From a virus, in the IMG/VR virus record IMGVR_UViG_3300031772_000267, positions 1 through 24,847 of that record: DNA of 24,847 bases; one strand, written 5' to 3'. Below are positions 12,715 to 20,370 of this stretch, piece by piece. The position numbers and the translations under genes were made by a program. The notes under the pieces were generated by a model that was given only the letters and a program-made list of their open reading frames with translations, was not told the DNA's origin and made no database searches. The number at the start of each line of letters is the position of its first letter. The stretch's first letter is position 1.

Positions 12715-12826
12715 AGAATAGTTGACTCTTATCACTGTGTTCGGGGTGGGTGGCGGATATATGGATGTGTGACACCGCCGGCAAGGACGCCTTTAGCCCG
12801 CCCCTTTGAATTGAAAGGATGATGAA

Positions 12827-12985
12827 ATGAAAATGATTATTTTGGTTGTCGTATTTTTGTGCCTGTTGGCAGGACTTGGTGGATGTGGCGGACAACTGAG
12901 GACGCCGCCCTGGTCTGATGATGAGGTAGAACAAATGGCCTTTGAAAAACAGGCTGGCGTGCCTTTGGCGACGTATAGGTTTTAA
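12827..12985 (+). CDS. Small lipoprotein, 52 aa
   Basis: Starts MKMIILVVVFLCLLAGLGGC: a signal peptide with a lipobox (LGGC, Cys at residue 20), so the mature product would be a lipid-anchored peptide of 33 residues with the sequence GGQLRTPPWSDDEVEQ near its start. GAAAGGA lies 7 nt upstream. Small phage lipoproteins of this size include outer-membrane spanins, but no partner inner-membrane spanin is seen and there is no Pro-rich body typical of Rz1. It might also be an exclusion lipoprotein. The function is open. Confidence 0.62.
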   Translation: MKMIILVVVFLCLLAGLGGCGGQLRTPPWSDDEVEQMAFEKQAGVPLATYRF

Positions 12986-13043
12986 CAAGTCTGGCGGTTG
13001 TGGTGTTGCCGAGCCACAGCAGCAATGGTTCCGGCTGAACCGA

Positions 13044-13065
13044 GCCGCCGGGCTTTTTGAAGGAG
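13044..13065 (+). repeat. Leader element, diverged copy
   Basis: GCCGCCGGGCTTTTTGAAGG plus AG, 4 nt before the ATG at 13070. It shares the GC block, T-run and GAA(A)GGAG order of the 31-nt repeats. CCGGC near 13031 can pair with GCCGG in the block. Confidence 0.55.
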
Positions 13066-13069
13066 CCTT

Positions 13070-13294
13070 ATGAGCGAAGAACCAAAACCATTTCTGCTCG
13101 TCCGGCTTGAGCGGTTGAAAACTCTGGTCGCCGAGCCGACTCGCAAGGGACAACTACCGGAGGCCAGGGTAATCGTCGAGGACTTGATCAAGCGATACAC
13201 TCTTATTTTCGGCATCCGAAAAGAACTGGCGCTGCTGTACGAAACCCAGCATCCAGGAAAGGAGAATGACAATGAAGTTACAGAACTTCATTGA
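13070..13294 (+). CDS. 74-aa helical protein, unrecognised
   Basis: Starts MSEEPKPFLLVRLERLK after the leader element with AAGGAG. The product looks almost fully helical (LKTLVAEPTRKG, then ARVIVEDLIKRYTLIFGIRKELALLYE), a pattern compatible with a small dimeric bundle. There are no cysteines and no membrane segment. Its 3' end overlaps the next gene by 23 nt, with that gene's ribosome site inside it. No family is recognised. Confidence 0.6.
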   Translation: MSEEPKPFLLVRLERLKTLVAEPTRKGQLPEARVIVEDLIKRYTLIFGIRKELALLYETQHPGKENDNEVTELH

Positions 13295-13625
13295 AGCTAA
13301 TCGAGGGCAAGACCTTCACAATGGCCATTATCAATATGACCAAGTGATTATCAATACTCGACAACTCTTCGCAACTGAACCGCATATTATCGAAGTCTGT
13401 CTGTCTATACCTCAATATGACCAAGTGATTATCAATACTCGACAACTCTTCGCAACTGAACCGCATATTATCGAAGTCTGTCTGTCTATACCTGGTTGGT
13501 CTTTTAGACCACGCTTGGATGCTCGCTACTTGGATAATACCGATGGTGAAAACGTCGCCTTCTTTCGTTGGCTTCAGAAGGTCTTTCTACCAGAATTTCA
13601 AACAGCATTGCACAAAGGAGGATAA
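13272..13625 (+). CDS. 117-aa protein with perfect 27-residue tandem duplication
   Basis: Starts MKLQNFIEANRGQ at the ATG 7 nt after AGGAG; an ATG 6 nt earlier is too close to the site. The segment beginning QYDQVIINTRQLFATEP and ending CLSIP occurs twice in a row with no difference, then GWSFRPRLDARYLDN follows. Without one copy the protein would be 90 residues. I do not recognise a family. The identity at DNA level points to a very recent duplication that kept the frame. Confidence 0.6.
   Translation: MKLQNFIEANRGQDLHNGHYQYDQVIINTRQLFATEPHIIEVCLSIPQYDQVIINTRQLFATEPHIIEVCLSIPGWSFRPRLDARYLDNTDGENVAFFRWLQKVFLPEFQTALHKGG
13331..13492 (+). repeat. 81-bp perfect tandem duplication
   Basis: Copy 1 is 13331-13411 and copy 2 is 13412-13492; every base agrees and one further T is shared. 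The flanks differ immediately (A against C before, C against G after). The length is a multiple of three, so the gene stays open. Confidence 0.95.
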
Positions 13626-13627
13626 CG

Positions 13628-14014
13628 ATGATTCACCTAATACCATGTAGAGACAAAAAGTCGTTACGATATTATTCCCACCTTGAGGACAATGTTGCCA
13701 TATTCTATGGACTGTTTTATCGTTCGACTCAATTACACAACACATCGCTTGTAAAAGTGCAGATTTACGGATTTTACATACACGATCCGCCCTATTTGGT
13801 TGTACATGCGACTTTCACGGACAGTACAGGGAAAGGCAGATATTGGACAATGCCATTTTCCATAAACGCCGTCGCCGATTTTGAAGCGAACGCGAAAATA
13901 GCGAATGATAGGCTTATGGAATATCTAAAAATACACCTAAGCCCCAGCGACATGGCCAGTTTAGCAAAGGAGAACAACATTGAAGAAACCGTCTTTAATA
14001 AAAAAGAAGGCTAA
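13628..14014 (+). CDS. 128-aa unrecognised protein
   Basis: Starts MIHLIPCRDKKSLRYY, with AGGAGG 6 nt upstream; the longer frame to 13568 overlaps the previous gene. The product mixes beta-forming stretches (VKVQIYGFYIHDPPYLVVHATFT) with a helical C-terminal half (FEANAKIANDRLMEYLKIHL). It looks globular and cytoplasmic. No domain is recognised. The next gene starts inside its last 35 nt. Confidence 0.62.
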   Translation: MIHLIPCRDKKSLRYYSHLEDNVAIFYGLFYRSTQLHNTSLVKVQIYGFYIHDPPYLVVHATFTDSTGKGRYWTMPFSINAVADFEANAKIANDRLMEYLKIHLSPSDMASLAKENNIEETVFNKKEG

Positions 14015-14300
14015 ATTTTTGTGCGGGGATATTATCCAAAGCCGAGAGACATTCGCTTGTTATATGGTAACGAGTGTGCAATATACAGATTATCCGACGG
14101 GCGGAGAGCAACTTGATCATAAAGTATGGGACTATGAAATACAGTTGATTGGCGGGGGGGACGGCACGCCCTTATACTTTGATTCTGAGTGTAAAAAAGA
14201 GGATTATAGGCGGCATGACGACGCATTGACCGAAGATAATTTGGTTTTAGTTTTACGCACCCGCGTTTCAGAACGAAGGTTAAAGAACGTGACTTTTTAG
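13980..14300 (+). CDS. 106-aa unrecognised protein with TTG start
   Basis: AAAGGAG lies 8 nt before a TTG at 13980, giving MKKPSLIKKKAKFLCGD; no ATG with a ribosome site is available. The product has the opening of a small beta-barrel-like protein, GDIIQSRETFACYMVTSV, and later YEIQLIGGGDGTPLYF. Such D-x-I/V...V-x-x-V...D-Y-x-I-x-L patterns occur in SH3-like phage proteins, though I cannot assign a family. It ends TFL-free at a TAG that forms part of the next TTTTTAGGAG site. Confidence 0.6.
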   Translation: MKKPSLIKKKAKFLCGDIIQSRETFACYMVTSVQYTDYPTGGEQLDHKVWDYEIQLIGGGDGTPLYFDSECKKEDYRRHDDALTEDNLVLVLRTRVSERRLKNVTF

Positions 14301-14312
14301 GAGAAAAGAAAA

Positions 14313-15350
14313 ATGATCAGTGTGATAATTCCTGCATACCATAAAGAAAGGTCATATCTTAATCGGACGATTGAGAATATCTTCGATACCGCGACCGGGG
14401 ATGTTGAGGTAATCGTGGCCCTGAATGGGTACGATCAAGAGATAGACACGCGAGCGAAAGTTGTTCAGTTTGCCGAGAACATGGGAGAACGATTTGCAAT
14501 GAACGCGGCGGCCAAAATGGCAATGGGGGAGTTCCTGTTTCGGATTGACGCCCACTGCGATTTCAGTCCGAAGGGATGGGACATGATGTTGGCGGAAGTC
14601 ACCGGGCCGAAGACGATTACCGTTGCGATCTTGACGGCGCTGGACAAGAAATGGAATCACATCAAGGGGCACTGGTACGGGATGTGCCGACTTCTGCCGA
14701 ACATGGAAGCCAAGTGGATCAAGCCGAACCGCGACCACAACGCCTATAAGACCGTCGAGCCGAATATGGCTTTCACCGGATGCGGCTGGCTCATACCGAC
14801 GGCGTTCTATTGGGAACTTGGCGGTGCGGATGAATCACTGCCGAAGATGGGAGCTATCGGAGAGGAGTTTGCAGTCAAGGCGTGGCTGGCCGGCGGCAAC
14901 GTGCAGAGCAGGACGGATGTTCTCGTGGGGCATATCTTCGGGACGGGCGGGTACGATACGATGGGCGTCGTCGAGGCCCAGAAGATGCTCGTAGAGAAGT
15001 ACGGTAGCCGGTATCAGGAGATCAGGGACAAGTTTCCCGATGTCGAGATCATACCCTTGCGGACGGCGGCGCACGTCCAGGAGAAGCGCACCGTGATCGT
15101 AAGCCGCGAAGATACTACCGAGACAAAAGACAAAGACGGCAAGGTCATTATGAGGAAGATCGAGCACTTTCGTTTTGTCTGGATCGACGACGACTTAGGA
15201 CTGACCGAAGACCAGGTTCGGGAAAAGTTCGCCCCGTTTGCACACAAGATAGGTGAGGAAATGTGGTTGGCCGACGATAAGGGAGAGCTCGTGAAAATAG
15301 AAGAACCGGAAATCAGATATACAAAGGAGACTCACAATGCCGATCACTGA
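14313..15350 (+). CDS. Family 2 glycosyltransferase (GT-A fold)
   Basis: A 345-residue enzyme expected to move a sugar from a nucleotide-sugar donor. The GT2 start MISVIIPAYHKERSYLNRTI is followed by VEVIVALNGYDQE. The metal site appears as RIDAHCDFSPKGWD (a D-x-H/D-like motif near residue 78), and the acceptor region as GCGWLIPTAFYWELGGADESL with GAIGEEFAVKAW. The C-terminal 100 residues are an uncharacterised extension (KTDHIR-free, acidic, ending THNADH). AGGAG sits 11 nt upstream. Phage GT2 enzymes may decorate virions, host surface or DNA bases; which one is not visible. It overlaps the exonuclease gene by 14 nt. Confidence 0.82.
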   Translation: MISVIIPAYHKERSYLNRTIENIFDTATGDVEVIVALNGYDQEIDTRAKVVQFAENMGERFAMNAAAKMAMGEFLFRIDAHCDFSPKGWDMMLAEVTGPKTITVAILTALDKKWNHIKGHWYGMCRLLPNMEAKWIKPNRDHNAYKTVEPNMAFTGCGWLIPTAFYWELGGADESLPKMGAIGEEFAVKAWLAGGNVQSRTDVLVGHIFGTGGYDTMGVVEAQKMLVEKYGSRYQEIRDKFPDVEIIPLRTAAHVQEKRTVIVSREDTTETKDKDGKVIMRKIEHFRFVWIDDDLGLTEDQVREKFAPFAHKIGEEMWLADDKGELVKIEEPEIRYTKETHNADH

Positions 15351-16350
15351 AAAGCAAAGACAGAAGCGCCCCGCGTACTTAGGTTCGAGCGACCTGCCGG
15401 TAATTCTCGGTGTGTCCCCGTTCAAAGTGACGCCGGGTGATATTTATTGGGCCAAGAAGAATCCGATTTTTCTGATAGGGCCCGAAGAACAAACCGACTT
15501 TATGACTGTTGGCACTTATCTTGAAGATGCCTTGCTCCAGTATTTTCGTGACGAAACCGGCGACAAAATCATACGAAATCAATTTCGGGTGGCGTTCGCG
15601 GGCAGCGGTAAGGGAATCTTTGGTTGTAACTGCGACGCGATAGTCCAGGACAAACCGGAGATCGTGGAGGCCAAGTACGCCAACGCGGAAAATGCCAAAG
15701 AATACGGAGAGCAAGGCAGCGACCAAGTGCCCGTCCACGTTGTCGTTCAGGTCCACCATCAGATGTATTGCACCGGGGCGGAGCGGGCCTGGGTAGTGAC
15801 TGGCCTGGCCGGGTTCGCTTTTACGATGCGGATATACTGCGTGCATCGGTCCGAGAGTTTGATAAAGACGATTGTTGGTAAGGGAATGGACTGGTGGGAA
15901 AAGCACGTTGTGGCCGGCGTCCCGCCGGAAGGGGCCGAGACGCCGCCGATAGACTTTCTGTCTCATATCGAGCGCAAACCCGGCTCGGTAATTGACCTGA
16001 CGGCGGATGTTCAGGTTGTGGCCGAGGAGTTTGAGAAGGCAAAAGACCTTGAAAAAGAGTGGGACAATAAGGCGACTGGTCTGCGGACGAAACTCATACA
16101 ATCGCTCGGCAAGGCGGAGGTAGGGCGATTCCCCGATGGCCGAACCCTTGAGTTCCAGGCGAGAACGACAAGCCGATTCGATAAGAGAATGTTCACGGCA
16201 GATCATCCCGACCTGGCGGCTCAATACACAGAAGAAAGTGGGTATCGAACCCTCATAATCAAAAAAGCAAAAATACAAGGAGTAGCAACCGATGGCAAAG
16301 AAACAACCCAAACAACCGGAGCAAACACCGGAGCAACCGCAGCCGCATGA
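15337..16350 (+). CDS. YqaJ-family exonuclease
   Basis: A 337-residue nuclease of the lambda-exonuclease-like PD-(D/E)XK fold, which resects double-strand ends for single-strand annealing. Motifs in order: YLGSSDLPVILGVSPF (about 13-28), GTYLEDALLQYF with the early Glu, GCNCDAIV with the catalytic Asp, EIVEAKYAN with E-x-K, and the QVHHQMYCTG helix. The C-terminal third contains a coiled-coil segment and a Thr/Ala-rich end. It overlaps the annealing-protein gene by 59 nt, the usual exonuclease-recombinase pairing. GGAG lies 8 nt before the ATG. Confidence 0.88.
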   Translation: MPITEKQRQKRPAYLGSSDLPVILGVSPFKVTPGDIYWAKKNPIFLIGPEEQTDFMTVGTYLEDALLQYFRDETGDKIIRNQFRVAFAGSGKGIFGCNCDAIVQDKPEIVEAKYANAENAKEYGEQGSDQVPVHVVVQVHHQMYCTGAERAWVVTGLAGFAFTMRIYCVHRSESLIKTIVGKGMDWWEKHVVAGVPPEGAETPPIDFLSHIERKPGSVIDLTADVQVVAEEFEKAKDLEKEWDNKATGLRTKLIQSLGKAEVGRFPDGRTLEFQARTTSRFDKRMFTADHPDLAAQYTEESGYRTLIIKKAKIQGVATDGKETTQTTGANTGATAAA

Positions 16351-17275
16351 GCAATTGCCCGCTATTGCAGGGCCGAGACTGCCATACCACCCCGCAATCG
16401 AGGAAAGATTCGGTATTGACCGTAGCGCCTGGAAGGCGTTGGTCGAGGCGATATTCCCAGTCGCCCAAACTTCCGAGTCCGTGATTCTCGCCCTGAGCTA
16501 TTGCAAGGCCCGCAAACTCGATCCGTTCAAACGCAACGTGCATATCGTTCCAATTTGGGACAAGGCGAAGGGGCGGTACACCGACACGATTTGGCCGGGG
16601 ATCGGGGAATTAAGAACAACGGCATTTAGAACCCAAAGTTACGCCGGGCGCGACGCAACGATATTCGGCCTGGACAAAACTATGCAGTGGGGCGGCGTTC
16701 AACTGACATTCCCTGAATGGGCCAGAGTAACCGTCTATCGGATTGTGCAATCGGGTCACGCATTGAGAGTAGCCTTCACCGGCCCCCCTGTCTATTGGCT
16801 GGAAGCCTTTGCCAGCACGAAAGACGGTTCGCCGAACTCGATGTGGCAGAAAAGGCCGCGCGGGCAGTTAGATAAGTGTGCTGAGGCGGCGGCTTTGCGA
16901 GCGGCCTTCCCGGAAGAGCTTGGCGACGACCTGACCAGCGACGAGGGGCCGATGATATATCAACATGGGCAGGAAGGGTTTGGCGGGCCGGGCAATGGCA
17001 TAAAAAGTGGCGTCGAAAAGGCAAAGGCCCTACTTGCCCCCGAAGAATCCGAAAAAGCCCCTGAAGCCGAAGTGCCGGTGGAACCGGAATCCTCAACCGA
17101 AGAAATCGAATCACCACAAGAGGAACCCATAGAAGAACCAACCGAGACCGCCGAAACACAAGAGGCGCGAACGCCTAAATATCATTGCACGCGATGTAAA
17201 CCCCCAAGAGAGTTCGTGGTGAAACCGGCGAACGGAAGATGTTCGGTCTGCTTGGGGGTTTGCGAGGAAATCTGA
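16292..17275 (+). CDS. bet: Bet/RecT single-strand annealing protein with zinc-ribbon tail
   Basis: A 327-residue protein. After a Gln/Pro-rich start, residues about 45-215 match phage Bet: LALSYCKARKLDPFKRNVHI, then GIGELRTTAFRTQSYAG and KRPRGQLDKCAEAAALRAAF. Bet anneals complementary single strands made by the partner exonuclease. The C-terminal part is unusual: an acidic Glu/Pro-rich linker of about 60 residues and then a four-cysteine unit, YHCTRCKPP and GRCSVCLGVC, likely to bind zinc. AAGGAG sits 10 nt before the ATG, inside the exonuclease gene. Confidence 0.87.
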   Translation: MAKKQPKQPEQTPEQPQPHEQLPAIAGPRLPYHPAIEERFGIDRSAWKALVEAIFPVAQTSESVILALSYCKARKLDPFKRNVHIVPIWDKAKGRYTDTIWPGIGELRTTAFRTQSYAGRDATIFGLDKTMQWGGVQLTFPEWARVTVYRIVQSGHALRVAFTGPPVYWLEAFASTKDGSPNSMWQKRPRGQLDKCAEAAALRAAFPEELGDDLTSDEGPMIYQHGQEGFGGPGNGIKSGVEKAKALLAPEESEKAPEAEVPVEPESSTEEIESPQEEPIEEPTETAETQEARTPKYHCTRCKPPREFVVKPANGRCSVCLGVCEEI

Positions 17276-17293
17276 GATGAAGAGGGACAAACG

Positions 17294-17572
17294 ATGCCAG
17301 TTAAAACAATAGAAGAATTGGAGACCCTATTTCTGGAGTTTGAGACGGCACATCAGATATATCCCGGCGTCAAGCGTGGTGTGGTGACGGAATTCAAGCA
17401 ACTGCAAAAGAAACATAAAGACTGGGAAGAAATCGTGCCGGTTTTGAAAATGGCGATAGAGCTTCAAGCAATTGCCAGAAAGAAACTCGCCAAGAAAAAG
17501 GAATTCGTTCCTGGCGTCAAGCACTTTCAGACATATATCAACAACCGTAGTTGGGAATCGCAAATTGGATAG
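17294..17572 (+). CDS. 92-aa replication-region protein
   Basis: Starts MPVKTIEELETLFLEFE after GAGGG. The helical product ends in VPGVKHFQTYINNRSWE, a W-bearing motif that recurs at the end of phage replication-initiation and helicase-loader domains (a stretch like 'F-x-x-Y-I-x-N-R-x-W'). It overlaps the next frame by 8 nt, and the two may be halves of one replication function. A loader or organiser role is an inference from this motif and the position beside Bet. Confidence 0.62.
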   Translation: MPVKTIEELETLFLEFETAHQIYPGVKRGVVTEFKQLQKKHKDWEEIVPVLKMAIELQAIARKKLAKKKEFVPGVKHFQTYINNRSWESQIG

Positions 17573-18221
17573 CAGCGAAACGAAACAGTTCATTCAAGAG
17601 GTCGTCAAGGAGCTCTGGCCGAAATGGGCTCCGAGTAATGCCGAGATTCAGATTTGGCAGCAGAGCCTGAATGAGCATTCCTGGGCGGATGCCCAGGCGA
17701 AGGTGCAAGCCCACTATCAGGCCGGCGGGTCGAAGCGGACTAAACCTCATCTCTCGGACATTATGTCCAGCGATACGCGCCAGCCTCGAACCCGTTGGGA
17801 GATTCAGACCGACGTTTATTGCGAGTGTAGCGAACATCCGGGTAAGCCAAATCTGGTAGGGGTGCGAATTGGGATATTTTGCAGAATTGGGACCGATCCC
17901 GAATTCAAGATGCGAGCGGCTGAACGGATGCGCACGGAGTTGGCATCTCGTCGCGGCGGTCGGTGGATTGTAACGCGGGGCCGAAAAGAAGGAATCCCCG
18001 ACGATGGTTTGAGAGGGCGGACGGCACAAAAAAGAGCCGAGGAAATAATTGAGCAAGATGACGAAGATAGTCCTGGCCAGAGATTTCTTCGACGCGGGCG
18101 AAGGAAGCCAACGGATGTATTGGCGGCGCAGGGCGTCTTGAAAACCGTTGACGAGGCCCTGGCGGCCCCGATAAAAGAATGGGAGCCGCCCGATTTCCCG
18201 GATGACGATATTCCATTTTGA
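17565..18221 (+). CDS. Replication-region protein, 218 aa
   Basis: I take the TTG at 17565 as start (MDSSETKQFIQEVVKE), overlapping the previous stop by 8 nt; the frame is open to 17472 but there it covers the neighbour. The N-terminal part, LWPKWAPSNAEIQIWQQSL followed by HSWADAQAKVQAHYQ, looks like the small domain preceding phage replication initiators. A possible metal site is YCECSEHPG. The rest is basic and Arg-rich (RRGRRKP) with an acidic end, DFPDDDIPF, like those that bind single-strand proteins. The function is uncertain. Confidence 0.6.
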   Translation: MDSSETKQFIQEVVKELWPKWAPSNAEIQIWQQSLNEHSWADAQAKVQAHYQAGGSKRTKPHLSDIMSSDTRQPRTRWEIQTDVYCECSEHPGKPNLVGVRIGIFCRIGTDPEFKMRAAERMRTELASRRGGRWIVTRGRKEGIPDDGLRGRTAQKRAEEIIEQDDEDSPGQRFLRRGRRKPTDVLAAQGVLKTVDEALAAPIKEWEPPDFPDDDIPF

Positions 18222-18230
18222 GGATAAACA

Positions 18231-18725
18231 ATGAGACCAACGACCAAAAGAATGCACATCATAGCCATAGACCCTGGATCGGAAAAGTCGGCGTATGTCC
18301 GACTGGTAAATGGCGAATTGACTTCTCATTATATTCTGCCCAACGAGGATGTCTTGAAGGTGCTGGGATGCCCGACGATGGATGCCGATGTTCTGGTAAT
18401 TGAAATGGTCGCCAACTACGGAATGTCCGTCGGGAAAAGCGTCTTTGAAACCTGCGTGTGGATAGGCCGGTTCATGCAAGTCAGTCGATGCCGAACCGAG
18501 CGAATGTATCGTATGGCCGTCAAGATGCACTTGTGCCACGACAGTCGGGCGAAGGATGGCAATATCCGCCAGGCAATAATCGACCGCTACCCGGCGACGG
18601 GCGGCGGTGCCATACCTCAGATAGGAACAAAGAAACGACCAGGACCTCTACATGGCGTCTCGAAAGACGTCTGGAGCGCCCTGGCCCTTGCAATCACTTT
18701 TCAAGACACTCATAAGGAGACGTAA
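18231..18725 (+). CDS. RuvC-like Holliday-junction resolvase
   Basis: A 164-residue protein with an RNase-H-type fold that should cut four-way junctions. The first acidic residue lies in IIAIDPGSEKSAY (about residue 14), the second in VLVIEMVANYG (about 58), and a late acidic residue precedes the final helix in SKDVWSALALAI (about 150). The segment DGNIRQAIIDRYP and GTKKRPGPLHGVSKD is usual for phage members. GAGGAT lies 6 nt before the ATG. With the exonuclease and Bet it completes a recombination set. Confidence 0.8.
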   Translation: MRPTTKRMHIIAIDPGSEKSAYVRLVNGELTSHYILPNEDVLKVLGCPTMDADVLVIEMVANYGMSVGKSVFETCVWIGRFMQVSRCRTERMYRMAVKMHLCHDSRAKDGNIRQAIIDRYPATGGGAIPQIGTKKRPGPLHGVSKDVWSALALAITFQDTHKET

Positions 18726-18727
18726 CA

Positions 18728-19033
18728 ATGGCAAAGAAAAGAACCAAGAAGAACAGATATGTTATCGTAAGAACGTATTCTGCTGGCGTGTTTGCTGGCG
18801 AGTTGGTCAGTCGTAAAGGCAAAGAAACCGTCTTACACAATGCGAGGCGAATTTGGTATTGGGATGGAGCAGCAACGCTTTCCCAACTCGCTATGGAGGG
18901 AACCCAGTCGCCGGACACTTGCAAATTCCCTTGTGCGGTGGATTATGTAACTCTGCTCGAAACGATTGAGGTTCTCAATACTACCCCAAAGGCTCGAATC
19001 TCGATTGAAGGAGTCCCTGTATGGAAAAAATAA
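18728..19033 (+). CDS. Conserved phage protein (DUF6948-like)
   Basis: A 101-residue protein: MAKKRTKKNRYVIVRTYSAG, then FAGELVSRKGKETVLHNARR, IWYWDGAATLSQLAMEG and CKFPCAVDYVTLLETIE. This succession is highly conserved in a small domain of unknown function in phages, and the match by eye is strong. The gene shares an identical 29-nt start region with the gene at 19297. The ribosome site AAGGAG of the next gene lies inside its 3' end, and the two overlap by 13 nt. Confidence 0.78.
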   Translation: MAKKRTKKNRYVIVRTYSAGVFAGELVSRKGKETVLHNARRIWYWDGAATLSQLAMEGTQSPDTCKFPCAVDYVTLLETIEVLNTTPKARISIEGVPVWKK

Positions 19034-19263
19034 CTGATGGCTATGGCGATGGCTCTGGCTATGGCTCTGGCTATGGCCATGGCTCTGGCTATGGCGATGG
19101 CTCTGGCCATGGCGATGGCTATGGCCATGGCTCTGGCTCTGGCTATGGCTATGGCGATGGCGATGGCGACGGCTCTGGCTCTGGCGATGCCTATGCCGAT
19201 GGCGATGGCTCTGGCTCTGGCTCTGGCTATGGCTATGGCGATGGCGATGGCTCTGGCTCTTAA
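19021..19263 (+). CDS. Gly-X repeat protein (GYGDGSG), 80 aa
   Basis: AAGGAG lies 7 nt before the ATG, inside the previous gene. After MEKITDG, every second residue is Gly, alternating with Tyr, Asp, Ser or His. At DNA level this is GGC followed by TAT, GAT, TCT or CAT, a period of 6 nt. Nearly all glycines use GGC, so DNA slippage and protein repetition go together. Such Gly/Tyr/Ser chains are flexible and can be adhesive or phase-separating; no function is known. Because the start is well placed, I regard it as translated. Confidence 0.6.
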   Translation: MEKITDGYGDGSGYGSGYGHGSGYGDGSGHGDGYGHGSGSGYGYGDGDGDGSGSGDAYADGDGSGSGSGYGYGDGDGSGS

Positions 19264-19296
19264 TGAAACCCAAACAAATCATAAGGAGACGTAACA

Positions 19297-19590
19297 ATGG
19301 CAAAGAAGAAAACCAAACCCGCCGAACAAATGGACCTGATTGATGTTCAGCCGCAGAACGTCAAAGCGATTGTAGCAGCAGCACGGCTCTACAAGAAATT
19401 CCAAGTGGCTCGAATAGCGGCTTTGGAAAAAGAAATTGCTCAGAAGCAGGAAATTCTCGCGTTGGTAAAAGAGGCAAAACTGCAACCGTTGGAAGGGGGC
19501 GTGATTAGGTTTGCGTGCGACGGCATGACGATCTCTATCACGCCGCGGGATGAGCTTGTGAAAGTTAAAGAGGAATCCTCAGAAGAATAA
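19297..19590 (+). CDS. 97-aa conserved phage protein, coiled-coil
   Basis: Starts MAKKKTKPAEQMDLIDVQP after AAGGAG with 8-nt spacing. The middle is a helix, KFQVARIAALEKEIAQKQEI, likely to form a coiled coil, followed by a small beta part, GGVIRFACDGMTISITPRDE. Similar proteins appear near annealing-protein genes in phages, with unknown role. The leader and first codons repeat those of the gene at 18728. Confidence 0.68.
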   Translation: MAKKKTKPAEQMDLIDVQPQNVKAIVAAARLYKKFQVARIAALEKEIAQKQEILALVKEAKLQPLEGGVIRFACDGMTISITPRDELVKVKEESSEE

Positions 19591-19621
19591 TAACCTGAGT
19601 TTTTGATTGAAAGGATGCAAA

Positions 19622-20257
19622 ATGGTAAGGACAAGAATGTGTTTGATTGTGTTGATGCTCCCCGTGTTGTTCGCCGGTTGCGACAGCACGAGCAGGGAAC
19701 GGCTGGACTTGCTTGAGGGCGTTGTGGCGAAGGCCAGCGAAACCTCGACCGCGATGACGGTGGAATTGACGACGTTGCGGCAAGGGATGGTCGAAATGCA
19801 AGCGGTATTGGCCGATCCGAATCTTGCCGTGCCTGAACGCGAGAAGATTCAAGCCCTGCTCAGCGCTGCGATAGCTCAGGTTACGGTTGTGGCCGAGAAG
19901 AAGGCACAGATCGATGCAATGGTGGCTATATGGCAGGCCAAGCTCATTGAACTCAAAGGCAAGGACGTAACCTACGCCGACGAATTGATCCTGTATGGCG
20001 AGGCGGCTTCCCAGCTTGGGCCCTTGATACCGGCCCCCGTCGGCCCCATTTTGACACTGGCCGGCATCCTTGCTGGGACGATAGGGACCGTCTTAGCCAA
20101 GAAACAGAAGAAAATATCGACCGGGGTAGTGCGGTCGGTCAATACGCTGCTTACCAGTGCTCTTGTAACCGATGCGGCGGCGGCTAAGGTGATCCTCCAG
20201 GATTCCCAAGAGAAGTCCGGCATCAGGGAAGGTGTACGCAGCATCTTGAAGGCGTAG
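19622..20257 (+). CDS. Phage lipoprotein with coiled coil and hydrophobic segment
   Basis: A 211-residue protein starting MVRTRMCLIVLMLPVLFAGC: a lipoprotein signal with lipobox LFAGC (Cys 20). GAAAGGA lies 7 nt upstream; the upstream TTG overlaps that site. Residues about 25-110 are helical and charged. A Gly/Pro-rich hydrophobic stretch, LIPAPVGPILTLAGILAG, lies near 135-160, followed by a basic end. It could span from the outer-membrane lipid anchor to the inner membrane as a unimolecular spanin does, but the spacing was not tested; other envelope roles are possible. Confidence 0.68.
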   Translation: MVRTRMCLIVLMLPVLFAGCDSTSRERLDLLEGVVAKASETSTAMTVELTTLRQGMVEMQAVLADPNLAVPEREKIQALLSAAIAQVTVVAEKKAQIDAMVAIWQAKLIELKGKDVTYADELILYGEAASQLGPLIPAPVGPILTLAGILAGTIGTVLAKKQKKISTGVVRSVNTLLTSALVTDAAAAKVILQDSQEKSGIREGVRSILKA

Positions 20258-20370
20258 GTTGTGGCTTGCACTCAGGGGCGGATCAGTTACAAGAAGCAGG
20301 CGGCGGCGAGACCGGAAAATCGCCGATGGATTGCAGACCTGCCAATGAAGCATCAAAACGGTCGAATCCT

